NCBI GenBank assembly: GCA_031267775.1
Contig: JAIRYL010000073.1
Location: 1 to 24,096 of the forward strand
Origin: Tannerellaceae bacterium
GTDB taxonomy: Bacteria; Bacteroidota; Bacteroidia; Bacteroidales; Tannerellaceae
Direction of reading: 5' to 3'
DNA length: 24,096 bases
A program made the position numbers and the translations under genes. Below are positions 1 through 6,425 of this stretch, piece after piece. The notes beneath the pieces are model-generated. The model did not search any database. It was not told the DNA's origin and was given only the letters and a program-made list of their open reading frames with translations. The number at the start of each line of letters is the position of its first letter. Position 1 is the stretch's first letter.

Positions 1-1
1 G

Positions 2-397
2 CTTGAAAAAAAGATAAACCAGCCCTTCAAGCAGGTATTCAGAGAATTATATCTGAAAACGGCGGAAGAACAGGCGCTGCCGCATTGCCTCAGGTATAGC
101 GGCGTACGGATTCTGCCTAAAAAGATGGCCGGCGCATTAAAAGCCTGTCGCTGGGTTGCCGACGCCGAAGAAGGCTTGCAAAAGGTATGTTACGAAAATG
201 ACGTCGCAGCAAATATACATGTTTTGGCAGATTGGTTTAATCCGGCTGATACAGCCGCTCCCACAGTAGAGTATGTGGCTTTTTATGAAAGAATATCAGG
301 CAGGCCGCTTCCGCTAAACGAAGTTCCCGATATCATCTTTTCGGAAGTAATACGCGATATAGATTTGCTACTCGGCATAGCCGGTAGTAAATCCTGA
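2..397 (+). CDS. DUF4132 domain protein, C-terminal part (5' end outside window)
   Basis: An open frame enters from the left edge (first full codon at base 2) and runs without a stop to TGA at 395-397, so about 131 C-terminal residues are visible. Residues QPFKQVFRELYLKT near the start and FSEVIRDIDLLLGIAGS near the end match my memory of the conserved DUF4132 core, in which a PFKQ-xxRE-Y block is followed by an SEV-RD-DL-GVAS block. DUF4132 proteins (E. coli YehI/MolR-like) are large, cytoplasmic and of unknown molecular function. The ATG at 125 is internal: the conserved QPFKQ block lies upstream in the same frame, so this is not a separate 90-residue gene. The gene shares orientation with mutS, but 77 bp and a promoter-like element separate them. 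Family assignment is from motif memory and no search was run. Confidence 0.75.
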   Translation, partial: LEKKINQPFKQVFRELYLKTAEEQALPHCLRYSGVRILPKKMAGALKACRWVADAEEGLQKVCYENDVAANIHVLADWFNPADTAAPTVEYVAFYERISGRPLPLNEVPDIIFSEVIRDIDLLLGIAGSKS

Positions 398-441
398 AAC
401 TGTCAACGCGCAGCTAATGCCGCAGGATTCAATATTTCTGC

Positions 442-449
442 TATCTTTG
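442..449 (+). promoter_or_regulatory. Bacteroidota -7 promoter element for mutS
   Basis: TATCTTTG matches the Bacteroidota sigma-ABfr -7 consensus TAnnTTTG, 25 bp before the mutS GTG. No clear TTTG -33 box is visible upstream. The last base of the element is also the first base of the inverted repeat at 449-472. Confidence 0.6.
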
Positions 450-472
450 TTTCTCAATCTAAATTGAGAAAC
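449..472. repeat. 10-bp perfect inverted repeat at the mutS start
   Basis: Arms 449-458 (GTTTCTCAAT) and 463-472 (ATTGAGAAAC) are exact reverse complements around a 4-nt spacer CTAA. The repeat begins on the last base of the -7 element and ends two bases before the GTG start codon of mutS. It could be an operator or a 5'-UTR hairpin that limits ribosome access. There is no T-tract, so it does not look like an intrinsic terminator for the upstream gene. Confidence 0.6.
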
Positions 473-474
473 TT

Positions 475-3090
475 GTGGTTAAACAAATAGTTGAGACTCC
501 CTTAATGAAGCAATACTTCGAGATAAAAGCGAAACATCCTGGCGCGATTCTTTTATTCAGGGTAGGCGATTTTTACGAGATGTATGGCGAGGATGCGGTG
601 GCCGGCGCCGGAATTTTAGGTATCACGCAAACGAAACGGGCGAATGGAGCGGCTCAACATGTAGAAATGGCCGGTTTTCCTTATCATGCGTTGGATACGT
701 ATCTGCCTAAGTTAGTACGCGCCGGCAAACGGGTGGCGATATGCGACCAGTTGGAAGACCCTAAGATGACAAAGAAGTTAGTAAAGCGCGGCATTACCGA
801 ATTGGTAACGCCCGGCGTTTTGATGCATGATACTGTTCTCAATCATAAAGAAAACAACTTTTTAGCTTCTGTTCATTTTGGAAAAGATAATTGCGGAGTA
901 GCTTTTTTAGATATTTCCACGGGGGAATTTCTTACGGCGGAAGGATCGGTTGGCGATGTTGACAAATTACTGCATAATTTTTCTCCTAAGGAAGTACTGA
1001 TCGAGCGGAAAAACAGGAAACAGTTTGAAGAGCGCTTTGGTTCGCGCTTCTTTACGTTTGAGTTGGAAGACTGGGTATTTACTTCCGATTCAGCCCAAGA
1101 CCGTCTGCTTAAACAGTTTGAGGTGAGTAGCTTGAAAGGGTTTGGCGTACAGCGCCTGCAGTTGGGGATTATTGCCTCTGGGGCTATTTTGTATTACCTT
1201 GATATAACGCAGCATAACCAGTTGTCGCATATCACTTCTCTTGCGCGGATTGAAGAAGACCGGTATGTCCGTTTAGATAAATTTACGATACGAAGTTTAG
1301 AGCTTGTAGAGACGATGAACGGGGAGGGAGTCAGTCTGCTGGATATAATCGACAGGACAGTCTCTCCGATGGGTTCCCGTATGCTTCGTCGATGGCTGCT
1401 TTTTCCGCTTAAAGAAGTGAAACCGATTCAGGAACGGCAAGCGGGCGTGGAGTACTTTTTTAAGCGCCCGGACGTGAAAGATTCGCTAGAGACTTACTTA
1501 GGACAAACAGGCGATTTAGAGCGAATTATATCGAAAGTAGCCGTAGGGCGCGTTTCTCCTCGCGAGGTGGTTCAGCTAAAGGTTGCCTTGTATGCTATCG
1601 GGCCTGTAAAGGAAGTTTGCGAACAAAGCGACGAGTCTTGTTTGGTATGGATTGGCGAACAACTGAATGTTTGCCCTGTGATTCGCGACCGCATCGAAAA
1701 AGAAATTAATCCCGACCCTCCTGTATTGATTAATAAGGGAGGCGTTATTGCCAAAGGGGTGAACGCCGAACTCGACGAACTTCGCGCGATGGCTTATTCG
1801 GGGAAAGATTACTTATTGCAGGTTCAGCGCCGGGAGAGCGAACGTACCGGTATCCCCAGTCTGAAAATAGCCTTCAACAGCGTATTCGGCTACTATATAG
1901 AGGTGCGGAATACGCATAAAGAGAAGGTGCCCCCCGAATGGATACGGAAACAAACCCTGGCGAACGCCGAACGATACATCACCGAAGAATTAAAGGAGTA
2001 TGAAGAAAAAATACTTGGGGCGGAGGAGAAGATACTGGCTTTGGAATCCCGGTTGTTTAATGATTTGGCGCTTTGCCTGATGGACTATATCCCGCTAATC
2101 CAGACAAATGCCAATATGATAGCCCGGATAGACTGCCTGCTGTCTTTTGCCAAGGTTGCGTTGGCCAATAAATACATCCGCCCGCTGGTGGATGATTCGG
2201 ACGTGATCGACGTCAAGTCCGGACGGCATCCGGTGATAGAAAAATGTCTTCCCACAGGCGAGTCTTACATTGCCAACGATGTTTATTTAGATAGCAAAAG
2301 GCAGCAGATTATCATCATTACCGGACCGAACATGGCAGGGAAGTCCGCTTTACTCCGGCAAACGGCGCTGATTACCCTGTTGGCTCAAACCGGGTGTTTC
2401 GTACCTGCCGAACAAGCCCGTATCGGTATTGTAGATAAGATATTTACCCGCGTAGGCGCTTCGGATAATATATCGGCAGGCGAGTCTACATTCATGGTAG
2501 AAATGAACGAGGCGGCTGATATACTGAATAATCTTTCTTTGCGCAGCCTGGTATTGTTTGACGAGCTGGGCAGGGGAACAAGCACATACGACGGTATATC
2601 GATTGCCTGGGCTATTGTGGAATATATTCACGAACATTCTAATGTGCAGGCTAAAACGTTATTCGCTACGCACTATCACGAGCTGAATGAGATGGAGCGT
2701 TCGTTCAAGCGGATTAAGAACTATAACGTATCGGTAAAAGAGGTAGCCAACAAGGTGGTCTTTCTCCGTAAATTAGTACCTGGCGGAAGCGAACACAGTT
2801 TCGGTATCCATGTGGCAAAGATGGCAGGTATGCCGAAAAGCATCGTTAAGCGGGCGAACGAAATACTGAAACAATTAGAGTCGGACAACAGGCAGGATGG
2901 CCTTGTAGCCAAACCGGTAAAGCAAATAGCCTCTGCCGGCGAAGGTTTCCAGCTAAATTTTTTCCAACTCGACGACCCTGTTTTAGAGCAGATTCGCGAT
3001 GAAATAAAAAATACGGATGTAAATAATCTTACACCCGTAGAGGCCTTAAACAAACTAAACGAAATTAAGAAAATTATGGCTGGGAAGTGA
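475..3090 (+). CDS. mutS: DNA mismatch repair ATPase MutS
   Basis: An 871-residue MutS of usual length. It binds base mismatches as a clamp and recruits MutL in methyl-independent mismatch repair. The N-terminal mismatch-recognition domain carries the Phe-x-Glu wedge in FRVGDFYEMYGEDA (about residues 28-41). The C-terminal ABC-type ATPase has Walker A GPNMAGKS at residues 617-624, the signature and Walker B region FDELGRGTSTYDG, and the THYHEL switch motif, followed by the helix-turn-helix dimerisation tail. The start is GTG at 475. An in-frame TAA at 460-462 rules out an earlier ATG, and the next ATG (505) would cut into the conserved ETPLMKQY block. The gene has its own -7 element. Its last 17 bp overlap the 3' end of the convergent DUF4252 gene. 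Confidence 0.97.
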   Translation: MVKQIVETPLMKQYFEIKAKHPGAILLFRVGDFYEMYGEDAVAGAGILGITQTKRANGAAQHVEMAGFPYHALDTYLPKLVRAGKRVAICDQLEDPKMTKKLVKRGITELVTPGVLMHDTVLNHKENNFLASVHFGKDNCGVAFLDISTGEFLTAEGSVGDVDKLLHNFSPKEVLIERKNRKQFEERFGSRFFTFELEDWVFTSDSAQDRLLKQFEVSSLKGFGVQRLQLGIIASGAILYYLDITQHNQLSHITSLARIEEDRYVRLDKFTIRSLELVETMNGEGVSLLDIIDRTVSPMGSRMLRRWLLFPLKEVKPIQERQAGVEYFFKRPDVKDSLETYLGQTGDLERIISKVAVGRVSPREVVQLKVALYAIGPVKEVCEQSDESCLVWIGEQLNVCPVIRDRIEKEINPDPPVLINKGGVIAKGVNAELDELRAMAYSGKDYLLQVQRRESERTGIPSLKIAFNSVFGYYIEVRNTHKEKVPPEWIRKQTLANAERYITEELKEYEEKILGAEEKILALESRLFNDLALCLMDYIPLIQTNANMIARIDCLLSFAKVALANKYIRPLVDDSDVIDVKSGRHPVIEKCLPTGESYIANDVYLDSKRQQIIIITGPNMAGKSALLRQTALITLLAQTGCFVPAEQARIGIVDKIFTRVGASDNISAGESTFMVEMNEAADILNNLSLRSLVLFDELGRGTSTYDGISIAWAIVEYIHEHSNVQAKTLFATHYHELNEMERSFKRIKNYNVSVKEVANKVVFLRKLVPGGSEHSFGIHVAKMAGMPKSIVKRANEILKQLESDNRQDGLVAKPVKQIASAGEGFQLNFFQLDDPVLEQIRDEIKNTDVNNLTPVEALNKLNEIKKIMAGK

Positions 3091-3529
3091 TTTCCTGTAT
3101 TTCCTTCAGGGTAAAATTGCCTGTAAGCTGTATTACGGTGAAGCTACTGTCGGTATCGGCCAGCATCAGCAGGTTTTTTACCTTATCGCCAGACATATCT
3201 GCGTAGAAGGTGGCGAGCGTTTTGCCATCTTTTACCCGCATAAGTTCCTGGTGTTGTTTGTTGATAAGTTGGGTAAACTCTTTCCGCATCTGGGGTATCT
3301 GGTCGGCCCGTTCGGTGGATATTAATTGAAGGGATTCTATTTTTCCTTTCATATTCATCAGGTTGAGGCCGATGTTTTCAATCGTTGGCATCATCTGAAA
3401 CATCGCTTTTGAGATATAGACGGAGGTTACATTGTCTATTTCGGCATATTTGTCGAATAATTTATCTTGCGCAGAGGCTAAGGTTGTGCAAAAGAGGAGC
3501 CATGCAATAAGAATATGTTTTGTTTTCAT
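3074..3529 (-). CDS. DUF4252 exported protein (distal copy in ECF operon)
   Basis: A 151-residue protein with a classical signal peptide: Lys-rich start, hydrophobic run ILIAWLLFCTTLAS and a likely cut after ASA before Gln21. The mature part has the DUF4252 pattern seen in Bacteroidota ECF-sigma loci: a region around YISKAMFQMMP, an ESLQLIST strand, an alternating helix RKEFTQLINKQ, and a C-terminal strand pair ending in FTVIQLTGNFTLKEI. The molecular function of DUF4252 is unknown; export to the periplasm or envelope is inferred. It lies 4 bp downstream of the putative anti-sigma gene and is the last gene of the unit. Its stop (3074-3076) lies inside the 3' end of mutS on the other strand, so the two genes overlap tail to tail by 17 bp. 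Confidence 0.8.
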   Translation of the reverse strand: MKTKHILIAWLLFCTTLASAQDKLFDKYAEIDNVTSVYISKAMFQMMPTIENIGLNLMNMKGKIESLQLISTERADQIPQMRKEFTQLINKQHQELMRVKDGKTLATFYADMSGDKVKNLLMLADTDSSFTVIQLTGNFTLKEIQEITSQP

Positions 3530-3533
3530 TTTA

Positions 3534-3917
3534 TTAATTCTTTAAATGTTTATCTAACAGTTGGTTTACTTTTTCTATTTCCTGTCCGGCATTTTCTACT
3601 TTGGCAATTCCCTTGTTTAGTTGAGAAGACAGAAAGCTCAAGGCTTGTTCGGCTGCGGCGGCTGCCTCTTTAGGATCGGAAAAGGTATCGGCCATAGATA
3701 GATGAGGCGTTTGTTTGCCTGTTCCCCAAAAAATACCTGCGCATAGCAGAACGATGGCCGCAGCGCCGGTTGCCCGGTATATAAACCGGCGCGTTTTCCG
3801 TTTCTTTTCATCAGCCGCCAGCGCGTCAATCTGCGCTTCCAGTCGTTTGGATAATCCTTCGGGGATGGGTATCTCTAAGGAGTTATCAATCAAACGGTCT
3901 ATTTCTTTATCGTTCAT
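3534..3917 (-). CDS. Putative membrane-anchored anti-sigma factor
   Basis: A 127-residue protein with a cytoplasmic acidic N-terminus (residues 1-45, MNDKEIDRLIDNSLEIPIPE then a Lys/Arg-rich stretch), one transmembrane helix at about 49-65 (ATGAAAIVLLCAGIFW), and a C-terminal periplasmic helix rich in Ala, Gln and Lys that looks coiled. This is the topology of a single-pass anti-sigma factor, and the gene start overlaps the end of the ECF sigma gene by 11 bp, which suggests coupled translation. No zinc-binding ZAS motif (HxxxCxxC) is present, so it is not a classical ZAS anti-sigma. Function is inferred from topology and position; the alternative is a small membrane protein of unknown role. 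Confidence 0.6.
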   Translation of the reverse strand: MNDKEIDRLIDNSLEIPIPEGLSKRLEAQIDALAADEKKRKTRRFIYRATGAAAIVLLCAGIFWGTGKQTPHLSMADTFSDPKEAAAAAEQALSFLSSQLNKGIAKVENAGQEIEKVNQLLDKHLKN

Positions 3918-4416
3918 AACTTGCTAATTTTAAATATTGTTCTTTTACAATCTTTCGCGCTCTTGAAAGAAGCACGCGTACATTTACGGCGCTCAGACCG
4001 GTTATCTTTTCAATTTCTTCCAGCGAACAGTCGTTTATGCCGCGCAGGCGAATCACCTGTCGCTGTTTTTCGGGAAGCTTGTCTATTAATTGTTGAATCT
4101 GCTTCGATTCGTCTTGTTCGATGACTTCTGTTTCCGGAGAAGCGTCGGCTATAAGCGTTATCTTTTCAAAGGCCTCTTTCTGCATATTCTTTCTCGACGA
4201 GCGAAGCAAATCAAAACATAGATTCTTTACCAGTGTGATACAGAAAGCTTCCGTATTGTTTATATGGCTCAGTTCCGCCCGTTTGTTCCACAGTTTGCAG
4301 TAAGTATCTTGCAGAATATCTTCGGCGTCCTGACTGTTTCCGGTGAGCGCGTAAGCAATCCGGTAGAGTCGGGGATGGTAGGGGAGAAATAGCCGTTTGA
4401 AGCTTTCGGCGTCCAT
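3907..4416 (-). CDS. ECF-type RNA polymerase sigma factor
   Basis: A 169-residue sigma-70 family protein of the ECF class with only regions 2 and 4. Region 2 spans about 6-45 with YRIAYALTGNSQDAEDILQDTYCKLW, including the conserved DAED-LQDT core-binding segment. Region 4 spans about 106-163 with LPEKQRQVIRLRGINDCS and the recognition helix around SAVNVRVLLSRARKIVKE. It directs RNA polymerase to a small regulon, probably including its own operon. The gene overlaps the upstream DUF4252 stop by one base (TAATG) and the downstream anti-sigma start by 11 bp, so all four genes are very likely co-transcribed. No Bacteroidota housekeeping -7 box is seen upstream of the operon, which is compatible with autoregulation but does not prove it. 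Confidence 0.9.
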   Translation of the reverse strand: MDAESFKRLFLPYHPRLYRIAYALTGNSQDAEDILQDTYCKLWNKRAELSHINNTEAFCITLVKNLCFDLLRSSRKNMQKEAFEKITLIADASPETEVIEQDESKQIQQLIDKLPEKQRQVIRLRGINDCSLEEIEKITGLSAVNVRVLLSRARKIVKEQYLKLASYER

Positions 4417-4862
4417 TAGCTCTGCTTGTTCATTAATTTTTCGACGTCCGACTTCTTTATTTTTCCTTTGATGCGAATCATCGTCGGATCGTTTCCTGAA
4501 GTAAGAACCACTAATTCATGAATAATCTCGTCTTTGATGCGAATCATTACTTTAACGCGTTCGCCATTTTCATTGGATTGAATCATCGTTTCAAACAAGG
4601 GGTCTTTCAGGTTTTTAATCGCCTCGGAAAAGCGTTCTTTCGTATCATTGTCGCAATTTCCGATATTCAGGATATCTATTTTATCTACTCCCATTGTATC
4701 TTCAAACATGCCTGCGATTTTCATCATAATACCCCCTATGCTTATTTTATTAACGCTTGTATGGCTTGAAAACTCATTGAAAATCTGGTTTATATTCTTC
4801 TGTCCATATCCGGCCTGGCAGACGAAAGCAATCATTACCATGCCTGTTATCTTCTTTATCAT
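4416..4862 (-). CDS. DUF4252 exported protein (first gene of ECF operon)
   Basis: A 148-residue protein with signal peptide MIKKITGMVMIAFVCQAGYG and probable cleavage before Gln21. The mature part carries a DUF4252-like layout: a helix FSSHTSVNKISIGGIMMKIAGMF, a strand IDILNIGNC, a helix KERFSEAIKN, then two strands VKVMIRIKDEIIHELVVLTSG and a short IRIKGKI strand before the end. It is the leading gene, and its stop overlaps the sigma factor ATG by one base. Two divergent DUF4252 paralogues flanking a sigma/anti-sigma pair suggest that the exported proteins sense the signal or are outputs of the circuit. No enzymatic motif is visible. Upstream lies the 580-bp repeat-bearing gap. Confidence 0.75.
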   Translation of the reverse strand: MIKKITGMVMIAFVCQAGYGQKNINQIFNEFSSHTSVNKISIGGIMMKIAGMFEDTMGVDKIDILNIGNCDNDTKERFSEAIKNLKDPLFETMIQSNENGERVKVMIRIKDEIIHELVVLTSGNDPTMIRIKGKIKKSDVEKLMNKQS

Positions 4863-4996
4863 ACGTTATTGTTTTTATGTGTTATTCTCTTTTTCCAGCC
4901 TGTTGCCGCGCGTTCTTTAAAGGCTTTTATATCAAGACGGTTACAGGGAATGGTTTGTTACAAAATAATTTAAAAAATGCGGGTAAACTGCGCAAA

Positions 4997-5153
4997 GGCT
5001 CTGTTCTAAACTATACCATCCCAATTTATGGGCGCTGTTTTTTGAAGAGCGAAGCCTGAAAATGCGCGTATACCGGGGGTATGTACGTATGTTCAGGCTG
5101 AAAGATGGCAAAAAACAGCGCCATAAATGGATGATTTAGTTTCGGACAGAGCC
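4997..5153. mobile_element. MITE-like 157-bp element with long imperfect terminal inverted repeats
   Basis: The ends are exact inverted copies of GGCTCTGT (4997-5004 and 5146-5153). Longer arms, 4997-5044 and 5109-5153, align along about 45 bp with a few mismatches and a short indel. Both contain AAACT, an ATTTATGG block and CGCTGTTTTTTG. Inside, 5054-5074 and 5078-5098 form a second inverted pair (16 of 21 matching) around a GGG loop, so almost the whole element folds on itself. AAA flanks both sides (4994-4996 and 5154-5156) and may be a 3-bp target duplication. There is no transposase frame, so it would be non-autonomous. Family cannot be assigned. Confidence 0.65.
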
Positions 5154-5267
5154 AAAGTATAATCAAGGACTTTGTGTGTTTTTTAAAAGTAATAGTCTAT
5201 AATATAATTTTTATATAGAAAAGCAACCATCATCAAAAGATGATATACTTTGCGCGGGGTAAAATTG

Positions 5268-5404
5268 TGAGATAAAAGCAGCAGGCAGAAAGCAGAAAGC
5301 AGAAAGCGGAAAGACCGATAAGGTTCGGATTGCCGTCTTCCGGCTACCGACGTCTAACTGCTTTCTGCCTGCTGCCTGTTGCTTTCTGCCTTTTTTCCAT
5401 CTCA
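5268..5404. repeat. Heptamer-bearing hairpin repeat
   Basis: A perfect 18-bp inverted pair at 5278-5295 and 5358-5375 (GCAGCAGGCAGAAAGCAG and its complement) lies inside outer 6-bp arms TGAGAT/ATCTCA (5268-5273, 5399-5404). The left arm runs into four tandem 7-bp units: GCAGAAA at 5285, 5292 and 5299, then GCGGAAA at 5306. The right side carries the complementary TTTCTGC units. Tandem heptamers of this type recur as intergenic repeats in some bacterial genomes. Its role is unknown: a dispersed repeat, or a transcript-stabilising or terminating hairpin downstream of the TolB-like gene. Confidence 0.6.
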
Positions 5405-5445
5405 TAAAACCATACCGCGCGCAGTATAGTTGCAGTTGAATATAG

Positions 5446-6366
5446 TTAGTCGTTTAATTTGTAGCTGACGAAAGCGAAGCGTTTACTATCAGGCGCCCAC
5501 GAGTTGACGTTTATGGTTCCCTGTCCGCCGAATAAGGTGGCGATAACTTTGGGTTCGCCGCCGGTAGACGGGATAAGGAGTAACTCCACGTTTTTATTTG
5601 CGGGATGGTCGTTAGGCCTTACGTCTCCTTTTTTATAGGCAATATAAACGACTAACTCTCCGTTGGGCGATACATGGGGAAACCATGAGTTGCGGGTTTC
5701 GTCCATCGTTATCTGGGTTTGTTCGCTACCGTCCGCTTTCATTCGCCAGGCCTGCATTAAGCCGCTGCGTACGGAATTGAACCAGATATATTTTCCGCAG
5801 GGAGAATATTCGGGGCCGTCGTCTAATCCTTCGGCGGTGGTGAGGCGTTTTTCTTCTCCTCCTTCTACCGGGATTACATAGACGTCAAAATTACCGTTCC
5901 TTTCGGCGCAGTACGCCAGTTCTTTTCCGTCGGGACTCCAACCGTGCAGGTAACTGGGCGCTAACGGCGTGATAAGTCTTGGCGCGCCTCCTTCAATCGG
6001 CAAAGTATAAACGCGCGACCGTCCGTCTTCTTTCGTTCCATGGCTGATGGCTATTTGTTTGCCGTCGGCCGACAGCACATGATCGTTGTTGCAGCGGATA
6101 GCGTATCCGGTATTGATCTCAACCGGTTCGCCGGACGATGGGGTAGGGGATATTTTATACAGTTTCCCTTTGCTGTTGTAGATTAACCATTTCCCGTCTG
6201 TCGTCCAGTTGGGCGCTTCAATCGAGTAGGGAAATTCTTTCAATACGGTACGGGCGCCGGTGGTAACATCCATTACCTCCAATGTACTGGTTACTTGGGC
6301 ATTTTGCGCCTGCAAGGAAGCGAATCCGAACAGCAGGCATAAGGTAGAATTGAGAATACGTTTCAT
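5446..6366 (-). CDS. TolB-like PD40 beta-propeller protein, exported
   Basis: A 306-residue protein with signal peptide MKRILNSTLCLLFGFASLQA, probably cut before Gln21. The mature part is a run of PD40/WD40-like blades marked by S-x-DGK-type turns: TTDGKWLIY (55-63), SADGKQIAIS (99-108), SPDGKELAY (144-152), SPCGKYIWF (188-196), SPNGELVVY (233-241) and APDSKRFAF (291-299). This is the repeat of TolB and related periplasmic propellers. Six blades and no N-terminal TolB domain suggest a stand-alone propeller, not the Tol-Pal TolB itself. In Bacteroidota such proteins often accompany carbohydrate enzymes, and a GH88 hydrolase lies immediately upstream on the same strand. A -7 element abuts its start codon, so it may be transcribed separately. 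Function beyond a binding or scaffold propeller is not known. Confidence 0.8.
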   Translation of the reverse strand: MKRILNSTLCLLFGFASLQAQNAQVTSTLEVMDVTTGARTVLKEFPYSIEAPNWTTDGKWLIYNSKGKLYKISPTPSSGEPVEINTGYAIRCNNDHVLSADGKQIAISHGTKEDGRSRVYTLPIEGGAPRLITPLAPSYLHGWSPDGKELAYCAERNGNFDVYVIPVEGGEEKRLTTAEGLDDGPEYSPCGKYIWFNSVRSGLMQAWRMKADGSEQTQITMDETRNSWFPHVSPNGELVVYIAYKKGDVRPNDHPANKNVELLLIPSTGGEPKVIATLFGGQGTINVNSWAPDSKRFAFVSYKLND

Positions 6367-6370
6367 AAAG

Positions 6371-6378
6371 CAAATTTA
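6371..6378 (-). promoter_or_regulatory. -7 promoter element ahead of the TolB-like gene
   Basis: The minus strand reads TAAATTTG, a match to TAnnTTTG. Only four bases separate it from the ATG, so transcripts would be essentially leaderless if this is the active promoter. No -33 box is clear. A chance match in AT-rich DNA cannot be excluded. Confidence 0.4.
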
Positions 6379-6425
6379 GATTAGTGATTCATATATTAAT
6401 TTGTTAACGCGATTCGTTATTTTTA

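Larger units (their letters stand above)
4863..5445. other. Gene-free gap with two repeat elements
   Basis: No credible coding sequence lies here. The gap separates the start of the ECF operon from the stop of the TolB-like gene (both minus strand). It holds the 157-bp near-palindrome at 4997-5153 and the heptamer-bearing hairpin at 5268-5404, plus a small hairpin ATCATC-AAAA-GATGAT at about 5229-5244. The stretch 5160-5220 is AT-rich without recognisable motifs. The promoter of the ECF operon should lie between 4863 and about 4990, but I see no TAnnTTTG box. Confidence 0.7.

Noticed and set aside
125..397. Stand-alone 90-residue gene starting at ATG 125
   Set aside because: The frame is open upstream to the window edge and the conserved QPFKQ block of DUF4132 lies before this ATG, so it is internal.
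2179..2196. 18-nt exact match between mutS and the DUF6261 gene (again at about 21990-22007), both encoding RPLVDD in frame
   Set aside because: My rough estimate is about 0.004 expected chance pairs in the window, but shared codon preference raises it, the flanks do not match, and no repeat boundary is visible. Probably coincidence.
4997..5153. Assignment of the palindromic element to the IS6 family because GGCTCTGTT-AAA resembles IS26-like ends
   Set aside because: The expected 8-bp target duplication is absent and no transposase is present; the resemblance covers too few bases.
5244..5252. TATACTTTG as a plus-strand promoter for a small RNA in the 4863-5445 gap
   Set aside because: Spacing is off by one from TAnnTTTG and nothing downstream supports a defined transcript other than the repeat hairpin.
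5211..5405. 64-codon minus-strand open frame with repeated SAFCFLPAAF-like residues
   Set aside because: It is the translation of the heptamer hairpin repeat; low-complexity residues follow from the tandem DNA units and there is no promoter or homologous protein pattern.
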